Assembly (NCBI GenBank): GCA_963969345.1
Contig: OZ017767.1
Location: forward strand, 4,616,739-4,680,738
Direction of reading: 5' to 3'
Origin: Turbatrix aceti
Taxonomy: Eukaryota > Nematoda > Chromadorea > Rhabditida > Panagrolaimidae
Length of the DNA stretch: 64,000 nucleotides
Shown: piece by piece, positions 43,172-55,490 of the stretch
Layout of the letters: each line of letters begins with the position of its first letter
Numbering within the stretch: position 1 is the first letter of the stretch
The notes under the pieces: generated by a model
What the model was told of the DNA's origin: nothing
What the model saw: the letters and a program-made list of their open reading frames with translations, nothing else
The model's database searches: none
Made by a program: the position numbers and the translations under genes

Positions 43172-45054
43172 ACGTCGGAGACAACTGTCGGACGGCCATC
43201 TGGCAGCTGCCGAACAAGAGCGTCGTGTACGACATCCTCGGCAGCATCAATGATGCCTACACGCCGGTGCACACGTACCTCAGCATCGCCATCTGCGCGA
43301 TAGGCGCAATCTGTAATTTCTGCAATATCGTGGTGCTGACGCGAAAAACAATGCGGACCCCTGTCAATATGATTCTGACGGCGATGGCATGCTGCGACAC
43401 AGTCGTGCTATTTTCAAATCTCATCTACACTACGCACTTCAGCTTTGTTGCTTTCATCAACTGTCATCCGAGGAATTACTCCTACGGTTGGGCCATGTTT
43501 CTCATCGCCCACGCACACCTCAGCCTCGTCGGTCATACGTCGTCGGTTTGGCTGTCTGTGATGCTTGCTCTTATTCGTTACCTCACCCTCAGAAGCAGGG
43601 GCAACCTCAATGGCACCCAGATAGGCCCCAAGCATTCGTATATCGCTATTGCTTCGGTCATTATTTTTGTGTTAGTTATGAATGGTCCAAATTTTCTGGC
43701 TTACCGGATTCTGGAAGCTCCGCTGCGGTCGTACTGCGACGTTTCGAATGACCCTGCCTTCATCAACGCAAAGGCATTTCTGCCGGGCATCAGTGAATTG
43801 GCCGTCAAACATGACTGCTTCATCTTCCGAATGGTCTTCTGGGTGAGCGGGACGGTGTTCAAGATGCTACCATGCATCCTGCTGACCATCTTCGTGCTCC
43901 TGCTCATGAAGATTCTTCGTGAAGTCAAGCAGAACAGAGTGCGCTTGCTCAAGGGCTCGACGTGCGGCCCCCACAACAATGGCATCAGCCCGTCTCCCAT
44001 TGACAAGCGCAACGTCAACGCGCTCTGCAGAAACAACTCGCTCAAGTGAGTTTGCAAAAGAGAAAACCAAACAGTCTCGAGGGTCAAAAACATGTACGTC
44101 ATTCCGTTTTTTAGGCAAAACGGACGCAGCCACTCGGTGCATACGAGCGGCCGCACCGACCGGACCACCAAGATGCTGCTCGCGATTGTGGGCGTCTTCC
44201 TCATCACGGAACTGCCTCAGGGCATCATGGCCATCCTGAGCGGGGTCTTCTCCAACGAGTTCAGCAATCACGTGTACCGCAACCTGGGTAACTTTCTTGA
44301 CCTCATGGCTCTGTGCAACGCGTGTACGACGTACATCATCTACTGTACGATGAGCGCTCAGTTCAGAAACGTGAGTTGGCTCTCGCCAGTTGTTTTCCCT
44401 CTCTCCGGGTCGGGCAAAACAAATTAAGCCTTGTTATTAGTTTTTTTTCCAACTCGGCTTTGTAAATACTCAACTACTCTCGCCTGCCGGATGAATTATA
44501 CACTGGATAGACCGTAGATTAACGCGGTTCTCTCCGACGAGTTTGGAGTAAAAAGCGCGGCTCAGGCACCTTTTTTGTCAGCTTGAAACGCTGTCCGCTT
44601 CCGACAGGCCATTGCGCATTCAAGCAGAGCTCCCCTTCTCGTTTCTCAAGTACTCGCTCTCACCCAGGAGCACTTTGTTTTGCAGGAATTCCGGCGCGTC
44701 TTCATGCCGGCGGGTCTGCAGTGCTCGAAGGACCAGGGCGAGGCCGGGGCGGAGGGCTACTTCCTCTCGGCGGTTGGCAACAAGACGCAGCCCAAGGCCT
44801 CCGTCTGCAGCGGGCCTCCCGACGACCACGAGTCGACCCACCTCACCGTCGTCAACGACGGCTCTGCCAGAAGACGAGTCACCCTCGACAGTCCCCCTCT
44901 ACGCCACACCAATCACCTGTTCGTGCCCGACTGCCACTCAGGCGCGTCGACGTCCACGCTCAACGACATCGTGAACGGCGACGAGCGAGCGCGCCTCCTC
45001 AACGGCAACCGGCCGCCGTCCAACGCCTCGACGGCTGCCGACTTCACCACCTAG
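43168..45054 (+). CDS. Rhodopsin-family peptide GPCR, DMSR (myosuppressin-receptor-related)-like
   Basis: Three exons: 43168..44045, 44115..44370, 44686..45054, giving 500 aa. Seven membrane spans are visible. Diagnostic segments are MRTPVNMILTAMACCDTVV (TM2), YGWAMFLIAHAHLSLVGHTS-SVWLSVMLALIRYLTLR (TM3), TKMLLAIVGVFLITELPQGI (TM6) and FLDLMALCNACTTYIIYCTMSAQFR (TM7). The DRY motif is replaced by IRY, as in DMSR/SRW receptors. Such receptors bind FMRFamide- or myosuppressin-like neuropeptides. An N-glycosylation site (NKS) lies near the start. The long C-terminal tail is Ser/Thr-rich and hydrophilic. The start is set by the first ATG that keeps the frame after the acceptor. Confidence 0.87.
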
Positions 45055-45171
45055 ACAGACCTCCTCCGAGATCCCTCTACCACGCTACCTACGGGGACCA
45101 CATCTCTGCCAAGACGGGATTAGTTTGCTGCATCGATAAACAAACGCGCTTTCTTTTCGATTCGGTGAATG

Positions 45172-45177
45172 AATAAA
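45172..45177 (+). terminator. Poly(A) signal of the DMSR-like gene
   Basis: AATAAA 117 nt after the stop. Confidence 0.55.
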
Positions 45178-46548
45178 TGACTCAAATTCATCAACTCCCA
45201 CGGCGAATTTTTCGAGGAAAGACGCTAGTTGTTTTCGTCCGCTTGAAATAACAAAATTAAGACAGAACAGACGAGAGCACACGCGTGCGTGGTCGGTCGC
45301 TCGTTGGCATTGTCAGGAGCACACTTGCCCGGTCGGCGTCAAAGAACAACGTGCTGGGCCACACGTGGTTCTCGAGGGAATAAACAAGTTGTTGCCACTT
45401 TCACTGTTTGTGACGCTTTTGCGTCTTCCATGGCCCCTCAACAACAACGCTCATATGTCACATGCCGACGAAAATAGCCCAGACTTCCCCGGAAATCGGT
45501 CGAACAACATTGACAACACTTTTTATTAATCCCATCCTGTCGAGGTGCACCTGCGAGAGCTCAGCTTCCTCATCGGGGTCGCATGCGACCACGAAAGCCG
45601 ATAGAAATGAGTCTTGTGGCAAAAAAGTCATTGTTGGAGTCGTGTGCGTAGGTGAGAAGACAAAGAGTGCCGCGGCGCTATAATGCGTTCCCGCCCTCTC
45701 ACACCAGTGTGCCAGAAATAGCTCCTCTGCGGGGAAAACACGCACTGCGCATGGCAGTAGTTAATTGGTCCACTGGCAAAACTACACACATTTTGGCGTC
45801 ACAGTCAGCGCACCACCAGCGTGATGACGAAAAAAACCAGGGTGCCAGAAATCGTGCGCACTGGAGGGTTACAAGAAATCCAGGGAACAGTAAACACATT
45901 TTTTCTTCACGTTCACCTGTGCTGCAACAACTAATCCAGGGAAAAAGTCGTTCCGGAAAAAAAGCGAAATTGGATTTTGGAGACAACTGTTTTCATTGAT
46001 AGATCTATTTTTGAACGCTTCTTCGTGGCCAAACAGCACGAACTTGTCATTTAGAGTGCCAAAGTCAGTCGCGACTACAAAATTAAAAAAGGTGGACGTG
46101 TCTCGACGTCATGCAGATCCTTCCTGATCCGCGTCAAGAAAAAAATGAAAACAAGACGCAGAGCATGCCATCATCGTTCCGGTGCGCCGCTGTCTGTGAT
46201 TCAGTGAACGCTTCTAATCCTCAAAGCTATGGCTGCAGCGCCGCAAAGTTTGAAGAGCCTAGGCGCCAATGTGCGCACAGACGAGCTGACGTGGTTTGTT
46301 GCCATTGCACCCCCAACTTGGGGATTAGCAGTCACGGAAGAACAGGAAAAGCGTGAGAAGACCAATCGACGGGGGGCAGCAGGAAAAGTCTTTGATAGAC
46401 ACAAATGGCATGATTTCACATCACCTTATCTCGAAATAACCCAAAAACAGAATTTCTGCGAGGGTTGATGGACAGCAGAGAACATGGGATTTTCACAGAC
46501 GCTCGCTTTAGCAGAAGTCGGTCGCTACAACCCCGTTAAAATCACGTG

Positions 46549-46554
46549 TTTATT
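46549..46554 (-). terminator. Poly(A) signal of the SLC35B1 gene
   Basis: AATAAA on the minus strand, 92 nt after the stop at 46646. Confidence 0.5.
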
Positions 46555-46645
46555 CCCTTTGCATAAATAAATACGAAATGACCAGAAAGCAGATGGGTTC
46601 AAACAAAGTCCAATGGTTGCACGATGCGTTAATGGGTATCCTAAA

Positions 46646-48134
46646 TTAGTCCTGGCGCCGAGCAGCTTTGCGACGCGTGGCGCCATCGCCGGCAGCATCC
46701 GCCACTGGTGGAGCCTCGACTGGAGGCTCGGTCTCTGCCTTGACGGGTGCCTTCTTGCCCCGGCTGCTGTCGTAGGCGTCAGCGAAGAGCGCGGAAAACA
46801 CGATGATCGTGCCGATGGCCTGATTTGTCGAGAAGGGGTTCGAGAAGATAATGACAGACAGCACGACGCTGATCAACTTGCGGGACGTCGTGATGATGGA
46901 TAACGTCAGGGGACCGAACTCGGAGACGGTCTTGAAGATGAACACCTGCCCGACAGCGCCGGCGATCGACAGGAACAGCATGCGACGCAGCACGAAGGGG
47001 TACAGCTGGAGAAAAGCGACGAATTTGGGGATCTCGTTGCTCACGAGCATCGTCGCCGCGAGGAAGAGCGACGAGAAGAGATTCATGTAGAACATCATGG
47101 TCCACTTCTCGGTCGTGTACGACGAACGCATTCGCTCCTGCACGGTCCCTGTGACGCCGTCCATCGCGAGCGAGAACAGGAGCAGCGCTTCACCGGTCCC
47201 GAAGCTGAGGACGTCAAACTTGGCGCTGTGCTGCTTCTTGTACATGAAAACAGCCATGCCGACGACGATGCACGTCACGTAGACGTACTTGCGCCAGGCG
47301 TACCGCTTCGCGGCAAAGAAGACGCCGAAGAGGAGAACGGGCAGCGGCTTGCACGACTTGCACAGCACCTGGGTGGGGTAGGGCACAAATTCGAGAGCCG
47401 TGTTGCTGGAGAGCATGGCCAGCATGTAGCTGACCGCGCCGATCGCATAGTAGTACCAGGGCACGGTCGCTGCGGAAGTCTTGCTAGAGGGCTTGAAGAT
47501 GGAGGATACGATCACGAATACCAAGAGCTGGAAGAAGACGAGCTCCTGCATGAACGTGAATCGCTCCTTGTTCGGCCCATACTTGTCCCGGGTGCTGAAA
47601 AACCATTTCCCCCATCGTAATAGCCAGAGGGCCTTTGTTATGCATGAAATAAAAAATGAATATTTTTAATGTACATGCATTGTTATTTTTGGCGTGTGGC
47701 ATCGATTAAACAGGAATGGCCACTTCCGTGGAATTCCACGCCGAAAAGGAAGGCAATTCCCCCTAAATTACTCCGGCGTGCTGTAAAAAAACGACCTTTT
47801 GTTTTTTTTTTGAAAAATTGAACACTGCCAATTGCGAAATGAACCAGCGATAACAGTGCAAAGACCAAGACAAGCACGAATCATAAAATCTCCCGAAAAA
47901 AAAACGAGTGCCCCTTGAGACTGAAAAAAAGCGTGCCCAAATGTGACAGCCACAAATCACGCTTTATTTTATCAGTCCGCTGTTCGCGAACCAGTAAAAA
48001 ACAAGATCAAAAACCCACATTTCTTCCTGAAGGATGCTGAAGGCGGTGTACGAGCAGACGATGCCGCCGCCGTTGAAGAGGAGGTGGAGTGCCTGGTTCG
48101 CGACCGACTGCTCCACAACTTTGGGAGCTATCAT
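46646..48134 (-). CDS. hut-1: ER nucleotide/nucleotide-sugar transporter SLC35B1 (HUT-1)
   Basis: Two exons, 48134..48019 and 47594..46646, with a 424-bp intron, give 354 aa. The junction restores SILQEEITRDKYG, which matches the SLC35B1 motif GILQEKITRGKYG. Later motifs are FVPYPTQVLCKSCKPLPVLL, VVGMAVFMYKK and FGPLTLSIITTSRKLISVVLS. The family has about ten membrane spans in the ER and carries UDP-galactose or exchanges ATP/ADP for ER chaperone function; C. elegans HUT-1 supports ER homeostasis. The tail (after ALFADAYDSSRGKK) is longer than in human and Ala/Pro-rich, ending RRKAARRQD instead of a KKxx signal. The start codon is uncertain, because the frame is open further upstream. Confidence 0.92.
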
Positions 48135-49456
48135 CGCAGTTTTTTTCGGTTTTTTCACCTGCTCCGCGCCGGCTTTTTTGTTGCACTGCGAAACAAATTG
48201 AACGGAGAGCAATCCGAGCTGACAAGATAGAACAAACAGCCGCAAAGCAACGCCTTGTTGGCAGGCAGCAAACTGCTCTCCGAATCCTGCCCGCAGCGTG
48301 CGACCGGCTGCCAGGTGGATTGTCTGGTCAGGTTCCAGCGGCGATCCGGCTCGCTTTGTTGCTTCCTGCTCACTCTCGTCCTTGCTTGTCCCGTCCATAG
48401 CCAGTCGGTCCCGCTTCCTTCCGCGTTTTACGATATCGATTTGAGCATACATAGCCCGAACAGACATTCGCTGCCGCCGCACGCGCCTTTTTTGGGTGTA
48501 CATTGTTGCCTTTTTGTCTTGCTGACTCTCTTGTTCGTCATTTGTGTGTGAAATCGCTTCACAATCCAATCCCCCAGATTTGACAGACAGGATGGTGTCA
48601 CGCTGGCTGTCGACGCCTCCGAGTCAAGTCCCAGCTTTTTTTGTGTGCTGCATGGATACTTGGTATCCTCCGCCTCGCCTTTGTGCCGTCTTGGGAGGTC
48701 AGTCCTTCCGCCTCGGGCCGGCTCTTTCTTTCGCGTCTTCTTCTTCATCCCCCCTCATGCCTCGGGAGAAATTGGTTTTTTAGACCAGCCTGTTTTCTCA
48801 GGCTCCGGAATAGCCCGAAATTACTGCCGTGCTTTGGACGGATGGATGAGCTGATTCACCCCCCACTCTGCGTTCAAATAATCCCCCCTCCCCTCTCCAC
48901 CACTTAGTATCGCGTAGGGAAATCAATTTCCGATTCAGAGTAAAATTGGATGAAATTTGAAACGAAACTGGACTGACTGACGACCCTGGTTTTTTGAAGA
49001 GAGGCGGGATGGCGCCGGTAACGGTCGACTGGCGGTTGTCGGTTTTCTTGGTGGGAACCGGCGGGTGTCTAGTTGCCTCTGGCGCGCTGATGACCACTGC
49101 TGTTTTTTTGTTTTGACCGGAAGCAGGCGCGTTTGTTATGTATCCATCCTATCGATTGCCTACCGCCGGCTGGCTCGAAAAGGCGCCGGCCTCGTCGGTC
49201 GCCAATTGACACCCGCGAGTCGTTGTCGTCGCAACCAAACCACTCGCTCCGCGTATTTTTTTGTGGTCGTCGACGTTGTCGTTATTACTGGCGCGTTTGC
49301 ACACGTGATTAACCTCTGGGTCGTCGTTTTGGTATAGGTACCGAAAAAGTGTGAGAGTGAGCGTGTCAACCTGCGCTCGCCACAAAAACTCGTACGACGA
49401 CGGAAGTCCCGACGTGGTGATGTCGAGGACGACCGACGAGTAGCCCCCTGGCGATA
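48135..49456. other. Divergent intergenic region (SLC35B1 and MAP4K 5' ends)
   Basis: 1.3 kb without a supported gene. It should contain both promoters. No TATA box or RNA gene is recognised. Confidence 0.4.
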
Positions 49457-52400
49457 ATGCACTCGGCGATCAGCCACGCTGAGCCCACCAACGACTACGA
49501 ACTCATCCAGCGTGTCGGCGTCGGCAGCTTTGGCGAGGTCTACAAAGCCCGGCACGTCCGAAATGGCGGTCTCGCGGCCGTCAAACTCGTCAAGGTGGAG
49601 GCCGGCGAGAATTTCAACGTCTTCCAGCAGGAGATCCTCATGCTCCGGGACTGCGTGCACCCCAACATCATCAGCTACTACTCGAGCTACATCAAGCGAG
49701 ACAAGCTCTGGATCGTCATGGAGTACTGTAGCGGAGGAAGTTTGCAGGACATCTATCAGCGTGAGTTCTTTGATGCGAGTGTTTTTTGGGTTTTTGGGCT
49801 CGGAATTCGTGTTTTTCGAACAAGGAATTTATTTGTTCCGTCAAAGCAAGCAAGAAATATGACGCTGGGTCATTCATTGTTTGACAAAAAAATTGACCCT
49901 GTTGCGTAAACAGCTGTTGCTTCAAAGGCGCCGGCGCTTTGGGACCAGTCTGTGCTCGTTCCTTTTTTTGTTGAAGGCCATAAACCCATTCAATCGCATC
50001 ATTCAGCAGGCAACAGAGAACAAAGCCATTGGTTTTCAGTGTCAGGACCGCTGCTGGAGCTACAGATAGCCTTCGTGTGCCGTGAGACGCTCAAAGGCCT
50101 CAGCTACCTGCACCACCGAGGACTCGTGCACCGGGACATCAAGGGCGCCAACATCCTCCTCACCGAGACCGGCGATGTCAAACTCGCCGATTTTGGCGTT
50201 GCAGCGCAGATTACGGCGACCCTCGGCAAGCGGAAGTCTTTCATCGGCACGCCCTACTGGATGGCACCCGAAGTCGCCTCCGTCGAACGACTCGGCGGCT
50301 ACGGCGTTGAATGCGACATCTGGGCGGTCGGAATCACGTCCATCGAGCTCGCCGAACTTCAGCCTCCCTTCTTCCAGCTTCAGCCCATGCAGGTGCTCTA
50401 CCTCATGACAAAGTCCAGCTACAAGCCTCCACGACTCAAAGACAAACACAAGTGGTCAAAAAGCATGTACGATTTTGTCAAGCTGTGCCTAACCAAGAAT
50501 CCCAAAAAGAGACCGACGCCAGACAAATTGCTCGCTGTAAGCACGTTTTTTTCTGAGAAAAGGGAAAATTTTGGGCAATTAGACCTGCTGGTGTGACTAC
50601 AAATAACAATGTGGTCTTTAGGGGGACCCAAATGGCCGTGTCCTGGTTTGTGAGGGAAGGGGCGTTCGAAAAATATATGCACTAAGCATTTGGAATATGA
50701 AACATGTTTTTTGAGTAACACACCGTAAAAAACCATTTTTTTCGTTATAAGAGCTCAATTTCTGTAAACACTGTAATGAAAAATCTTCTCTCGAAGCGAA
50801 AAATTGAATTTAACGAATTTTTCGCAGTGACAGTGCAATTAAAAATTTTTTTTTGACCCTGTTGAATTTTTCAGTCTCACCCATTCGTGAAAGGCGCCCT
50901 GAGCGCGCGACTGACTCGTGAGCTGCTTGACAAGATCAACAACCTCGGCAGACCGACTCCCCGTGACAGCCCCGAAGAAGGCGAAGATGCGGGCATCGGC
51001 CATCCTGTCATGGCCCAGCCGCACTTTTACCAAAACGAGCGATCACCCGGCGACGAGAACGTTGACGTTACCCAAATCGCCTCAATGGAACGACGGGAAT
51101 CAGGCGTATCATCCGGGGACTCGGATGACGGCGACCTGGGATCTGGACACGAAGCGGGCACCTTGACGACGATGCGGCTCTGTCCATCCAAGTCCAGCCC
51201 GAATGGTTTCTCCCCACCACCCATAACCTCGCCTACGCCCAGCACGTCGATCAGCATCAACGTTGAATCGGAAGCTTCGGTGGCTTCTGAACCCGTTCAA
51301 ACCGGCGCAAAACCAAAGCACAGATTTCGTCTTGAGAACGCTTTCTTCAGATTTCCGGCCGCCGCTCGGCTAAGGCATAAATTACCTGGGCCAGCTTCGA
51401 ACTCGACTCCTGAGCTGTGCCGTTCGGCTACGGTCACGGGAGTGCCGACCGAGGACGGTGAGGTGAGATTACGGTCGCCTCCGGAGAGTGCGCCTGTTTC
51501 CGAACGACCCACGACTTTCTTCGGTCTTCCACGGACGCCAAAGGTTTCGATGGGCGCGTGCTTTTTCTCCGTCTTCCATGGCACTGAACTGACGATCCAC
51601 TGCGCCGCTACGTGGGTGCATCCGGCGAACAGTCACCAGTACGCGATCCTCGGCGCCGAAGAGGGCATTTTCATGCTGGATCTCTACGAACTCCATGATA
51701 CAGATCTTGTCCAGATCTATCCGAGCAAGTGCGCGTGGTTGTACGTCATCGACAACGTCATGATGTCGCTGCAGGGAAAGGTGCCCTACCTGTACAGACA
51801 CGACCTCCTGCAACTCGTTCAGCAAGAAATGCTCACCCAGAAGATCAGCAAGCGGATGACCAAGGTCCCAGAAGCGCTGAAGCCAAAGATGTTCATGGCG
51901 ACGGTCCGGCTGCCGGAGACCAAGGATTGCCAGCGCTGCGTCGTCCGCCAGTCTGTGTTTAACGATACGCTCTACCTCGCCTGCGCGGTCCCCGACGCGA
52001 TGCTCCTCTACCAATGGTACGCCCCTCAGCTCAAATTCGTCCTCCTCAAGCGCTGTGAACTTGCTCGAATCTCGAGAGCGCCACCACCGACCTTCGATCT
52101 GGTCTTCCGATCTGGTCAGGCGACCAGTGACTATCCGCAGCTCTGCATCGGCGTCTACAAGCGACCCGACGATGGATTCGACCTCAACCTGGTGAACTTC
52201 AACGATCACGGTCGGCTCGAGGATTTTCTGTCGAATGGACGTAGCTCAGACGTCTTCGCCGACCTCATTGACACGGGCACGATGACCTCGAGGAAGCTCA
52301 AATTCGACGCTTCGAGGGTCGTAAAGACCGCGACACTGCAGCAACTCGAACGCGACGCGCTTATCCTGGCTTACGATCACCGTGTCGTGCTCATCTCTCT

Positions 52401-53184
52401 CACAGGTGACCTCAAGAAATCCGACGTCATGGCGACCGATTTTACGTTTGATTTTGACGTTTCGCATGCACTCGCTCTGCCGGATTCTGTGTTGGCTTTT
52501 CACAAGCACGGCGTTGAGGTGGGTTCTTGTTTGCCCTTTTCTGCGTCAAAAAAAATTTGACGATTTGTTCTTTTCAGGGGCGATCCTTCTTCAATGGCTC
52601 CATCACGCAGGACCTCAACGATCCTTCCAAAATATTCTGCGTTCTATCGAGTGATCCGTAAGTTGAGAAATCCTTTTTTGATCGAGTGATCGGGGTCGAA
52701 CGCACGCACGTACTTGTCACGTTTTTGGATGAATTATGTCTTTTTCGGTCTTTTTTTTGTGAGCAGAAAAGAACTGGTTCCGACCTGTTCTTTGCTTACC
52801 GACTCGCGACAGCATTGATCCAAGTTTTTTACACAGAGAACTTACTCATGGCGTCATTTCAGCATGGTGATTCTGAAGTCACGAACAATACCGGTGGAGG
52901 ATGACTCATCCGAATCGACGGAATCCGACCCCAGTCCGGCAGCCGAAACCACCTCTGAGAACGGCAACTTTTCGAGAGCAACGACCATCGTCTACGACAC
53001 GCTGAATCGCGATTCAACGCTGTCGACAGGCGGTGGTGACTCGCTGACGCTCACGCTCGGTCAGAGACCTTTCTCGTCCCCCGGGGCGACGCTGACCCTG
53101 ACGCCTTCTACGAAAGACGCGCGGGCGACACACGACCTCTGCATCCTGATGGGCCACGTGTCGACGATGGCAGACGACGAGTAA
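49457..53184 (+). CDS. gck-2: Germinal-center kinase, MAP4K3/5-type (GCK-2)
   Basis: Five exons: 49457..49760, 50040..50536, 50875..52518, 52578..52657, 52863..53184, giving 948 aa. The N-terminal Ser/Thr kinase domain (residues about 14-270) shows [11 protein letters not shown] (P-loop), [50 protein letters not shown] and [13 protein letters not shown]. The exon 1/2 join gives [17 protein letters not shown], as in MAP4K3. A Pro/Ser-rich linker ([13 protein letters not shown]) follows. The C-terminal CNH domain runs from about residue 500 ([38 protein letters not shown]) to the end. It acts upstream of JNK/TOR signalling. Catalytic residues are all present. AATAAA follows at 53271. Confidence 0.95.
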
Positions 53185-54436
53185 CGATGACGCGCGGACC
53201 GCGCGTGTGTCCAGTGCACATGATCTTTCCCCTAACAGATTTTTCCAGCTTTGTTATCAGAAGAAGAATGAATAAACGCACCCAGCTTGTGTTTGTTTTT
53301 TTTTCTCGATGGAGGGGCTGGCGGTTGTCTATCGCTGTTAACGTGTTTTTTGGCGGCGATCGCGCTGGTTTACGACTGCTTTTCTCGACGGCCTCTGGGC
53401 ACGAGCAGACACGCCGGAAACAAACGATCGTTTGTTTGGGGTGTGGGTCGGAGATGGGGAATCGATTCAGCCAGGGTTCCGGGTTACGCACCTGTTTTGA
53501 ACCAGTCAAAGGGTTGGCCTAGGCGAAAAGTCTTGTGCGTTTGTCTCTGTGTTTTTGCGCGAAGGAGTTCCCCTCAAAGTTTTCTGGCGGTACTACAAAA
53601 AAAATTGTTGAAGTAGTAAAGTTCAAAACGTTTTTTTTTACGTTTGGCTTTTTGTTTATACTTTCACGTCTGCGTGACTCATACTAATTGAATTCGTGTG
53701 TCGGTCGAGGCCGAGATCAACACATGGTGCTGTGAACTGACTGGCTGGCACCCGGCACGCGGCTCGGCTCCCGTGACTGCACTCGGCTCCCGAACAGTTT
53801 GCTTCCTGGTTTGTGACTCGAAAAACATCTGACTTTTGCTTGCTCCACATTTCGCAGATGTGAATGTGCCCACTTGTGCCATTTGCGGTGCCCTCTGTCC
53901 ATCCAAGAAGATAAAAGAGCGACCGGAGCTTCGCCGAATTCGATCCTGTTTTGCTCGCCATAATGAAGCGGGAAAGCGGCGCGATGCTTTTTGCGTGTTT
54001 TCACAGCGCGTACATGCGATACCTGCTGTCGGGCGCCGTCGCAAACAGCGGTGGAAACCGGACACCGGTTGTCCACTCCTCGTCGCAGTGCCATCCCGGG
54101 ACCGCGCTTTCTCTTGTGGGAAAGTCGGCACTCCCTTTCTCTCCCGGGGCGGCAGTGCACATCGCAGCACTGCTGCCAGCTCGTAGCTCCGTAACTCGTG
54201 GAACCTGTTGCGATAGGTATTTAGACCGAACGACCTTGCCTAGCGGGGTCGGGTTGACTGCGCAGCACACGTGTCTGTTTTCCCAAAGGATTGAGTCTGA
54301 CGCTCGTCAACCGCAGCCGTCGGCGTGCCCGGATCATTGTTTATATTATTCTGGACTTTTTAGCCCGCCTCAATCAAAGACTTCTGTTGCGCGTATCAAC
54401 GTTCGATTCGACGCAGTCAGCTCTTTTCTCGTCGCC
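53185..54436 (+). other. MAP4K 3' UTR and spacer before the Ly6 gene
   Basis: 1.25 kb. AATAAA at 53271 likely ends the kinase transcript. The rest has open frames without motifs. No gene is supported. Confidence 0.45.
53271..53276 (+). terminator. Poly(A) signal of the MAP4K gene
   Basis: AATAAA 86 nt after the stop, followed by a T-rich stretch. Confidence 0.6.
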
Positions 54437-55174
54437 ATGACTTCGCAGCGCTCGTTAGCCACCCTCGCAGTCATCCTCGCTCTTGTTCTCGCTGTTTCCG
54501 GCAAGTTTTTTTATACTTGAAGCCCCTGGCTAATCCAGGTATTTCAGATGCCGCCCAGAGATGCTATTCCGGACAAAACCAGCGGTACGCCTCCAAGCAG
54601 TGCTCCTCAGGTGGCACCGACGCTCAGTACACGTGCCAGAAATTTGTCTGTGAAGGCGGAAAGTGTGAGTCTTTTTTGAACAATTTTTCTGAAGCCAGAG
54701 GTGTTTTTTGGGGTTTTTTCTTTACAAAAACGTTTTTTTCTCCCTGAATTCGTAAACAGTCAAATTCGTAAAAATTGCAAAGCGGAAAAAAACCGGGGCT
54801 TGTGTCATAAAACGTAAAACGTCATCTTTTGTAAACTTTGCGTCGTTAAAAAACATGTTAGCTGCGAAAATCAAACAAATAGCAATCTGATTTTTTGGAA
54901 AAAATATTTCAAATGAATAATTTTTTCAAATGATGTCACACAAGCCGGTTTTTTTTTGTTTTTTGAAGGGGATTAAATTTAAAAAAAAACACCGCTGGCT
55001 CATCCCAGTTTCCTCGTATTGTCAGTGTCGTCACGTGATCCCCGTTTAGCACCCTTCACGCTCCGCACTTGCGCACTCAAAAACGCGGGCTGCATCGCCG
55101 GCCCTCGCATCTGCCAGTTCAGCGGCGGCACCGGCCAGTGCCAACGCTGCGACAACGACAACTGCAACGAGTGA
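54437..55174 (+). CDS. Ly6/three-finger-like protein, short secreted form
   Basis: Exons 54437..54500, 54548..54664 and 55050..55174 give 101 aa. A signal peptide (MTSQRSLATLAVILALVLAVS) is followed by a small Cys-rich domain: RCYSGQNQRYASKQC, YTCQKFVC, then RTCALKNAGC, CQFSGGTGQCQRC and DNDNCNE. The ending CxxCxxDxCN is the hallmark of Ly6/uPAR (three-finger) proteins. This form stops directly after CN and lacks a hydrophobic tail, so it should be secreted. The first intron uses a GC donor (G|GCAAGT). The choice of GTGTGAGT versus GTGAGT donor at exon 2 was fixed by frame (exon ends 54664). Confidence 0.75.
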
Positions 55175-55280
55175 TAATCTTCCATCTCTGCGCCATCCTC
55201 CCGCGTACTTTTCTGTCTTTTGTGTCGTGAAGTGAAGTAAATCAATCGGTCGCCCTTTCTCTCACACGCAGGTTTTGCAG

Positions 55281-55468
55281 TGCCTTTCGTGGCCCGGGCC
55301 TGCGAGCAGCCCGGAGGCGAGTGCTCCGCGGCCCGGCAGCTCTGCGATGCCGACACCGGCCGCGGCTCGTGCTACATCTGCCGCGGCGACGACTGCAACT
55401 CCGCCGGAGTTCTGGGCCCCAGTGCTGTGCTCCTGGCCTCCTCTGTGCTTCACTTTCTGGTCTACTGA
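55281..55468 (+). CDS. Alternative terminal exon of the Ly6-like gene, GPI-anchored form
   Basis: After TTTTGCAG (ends 55280) the frame continues in the same phase as exon 3a: LPFVARACEQPGGEC, QLCDADTGRGSCYICRGDDCN, then SAGVLGPSAVLLASSVLHFLVY and stop. Joined to exons 1-2 it gives 122 aa. The hydrophobic end after the CN motif is a GPI-attachment signal. Exons 3a and 3b align (xPFxxRxC...C...GxCxxCxxDxCN), so they arose by duplication. Use of 3b would require skipping 3a and its stop. Confidence 0.72.
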
Positions 55469-55490
55469 GATTTCTATTTGTGGTCAAAAG

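Larger units (their letters stand above)
45055..46645. other. Intergenic region between GPCR and SLC35B1 3' ends
   Basis: 1.6 kb between convergent genes. AATAAA (45172, plus) and AATAAA (46554-46549, minus) fit the two transcript ends. No gene is supported between them. Confidence 0.45.

Noticed and set aside
45458..45745. 95-aa minus-strand frame ending in a compact 57-aa segment
   Set aside because: No signal peptide, splice structure or recognisable motif; it lies in the gap between convergent genes.
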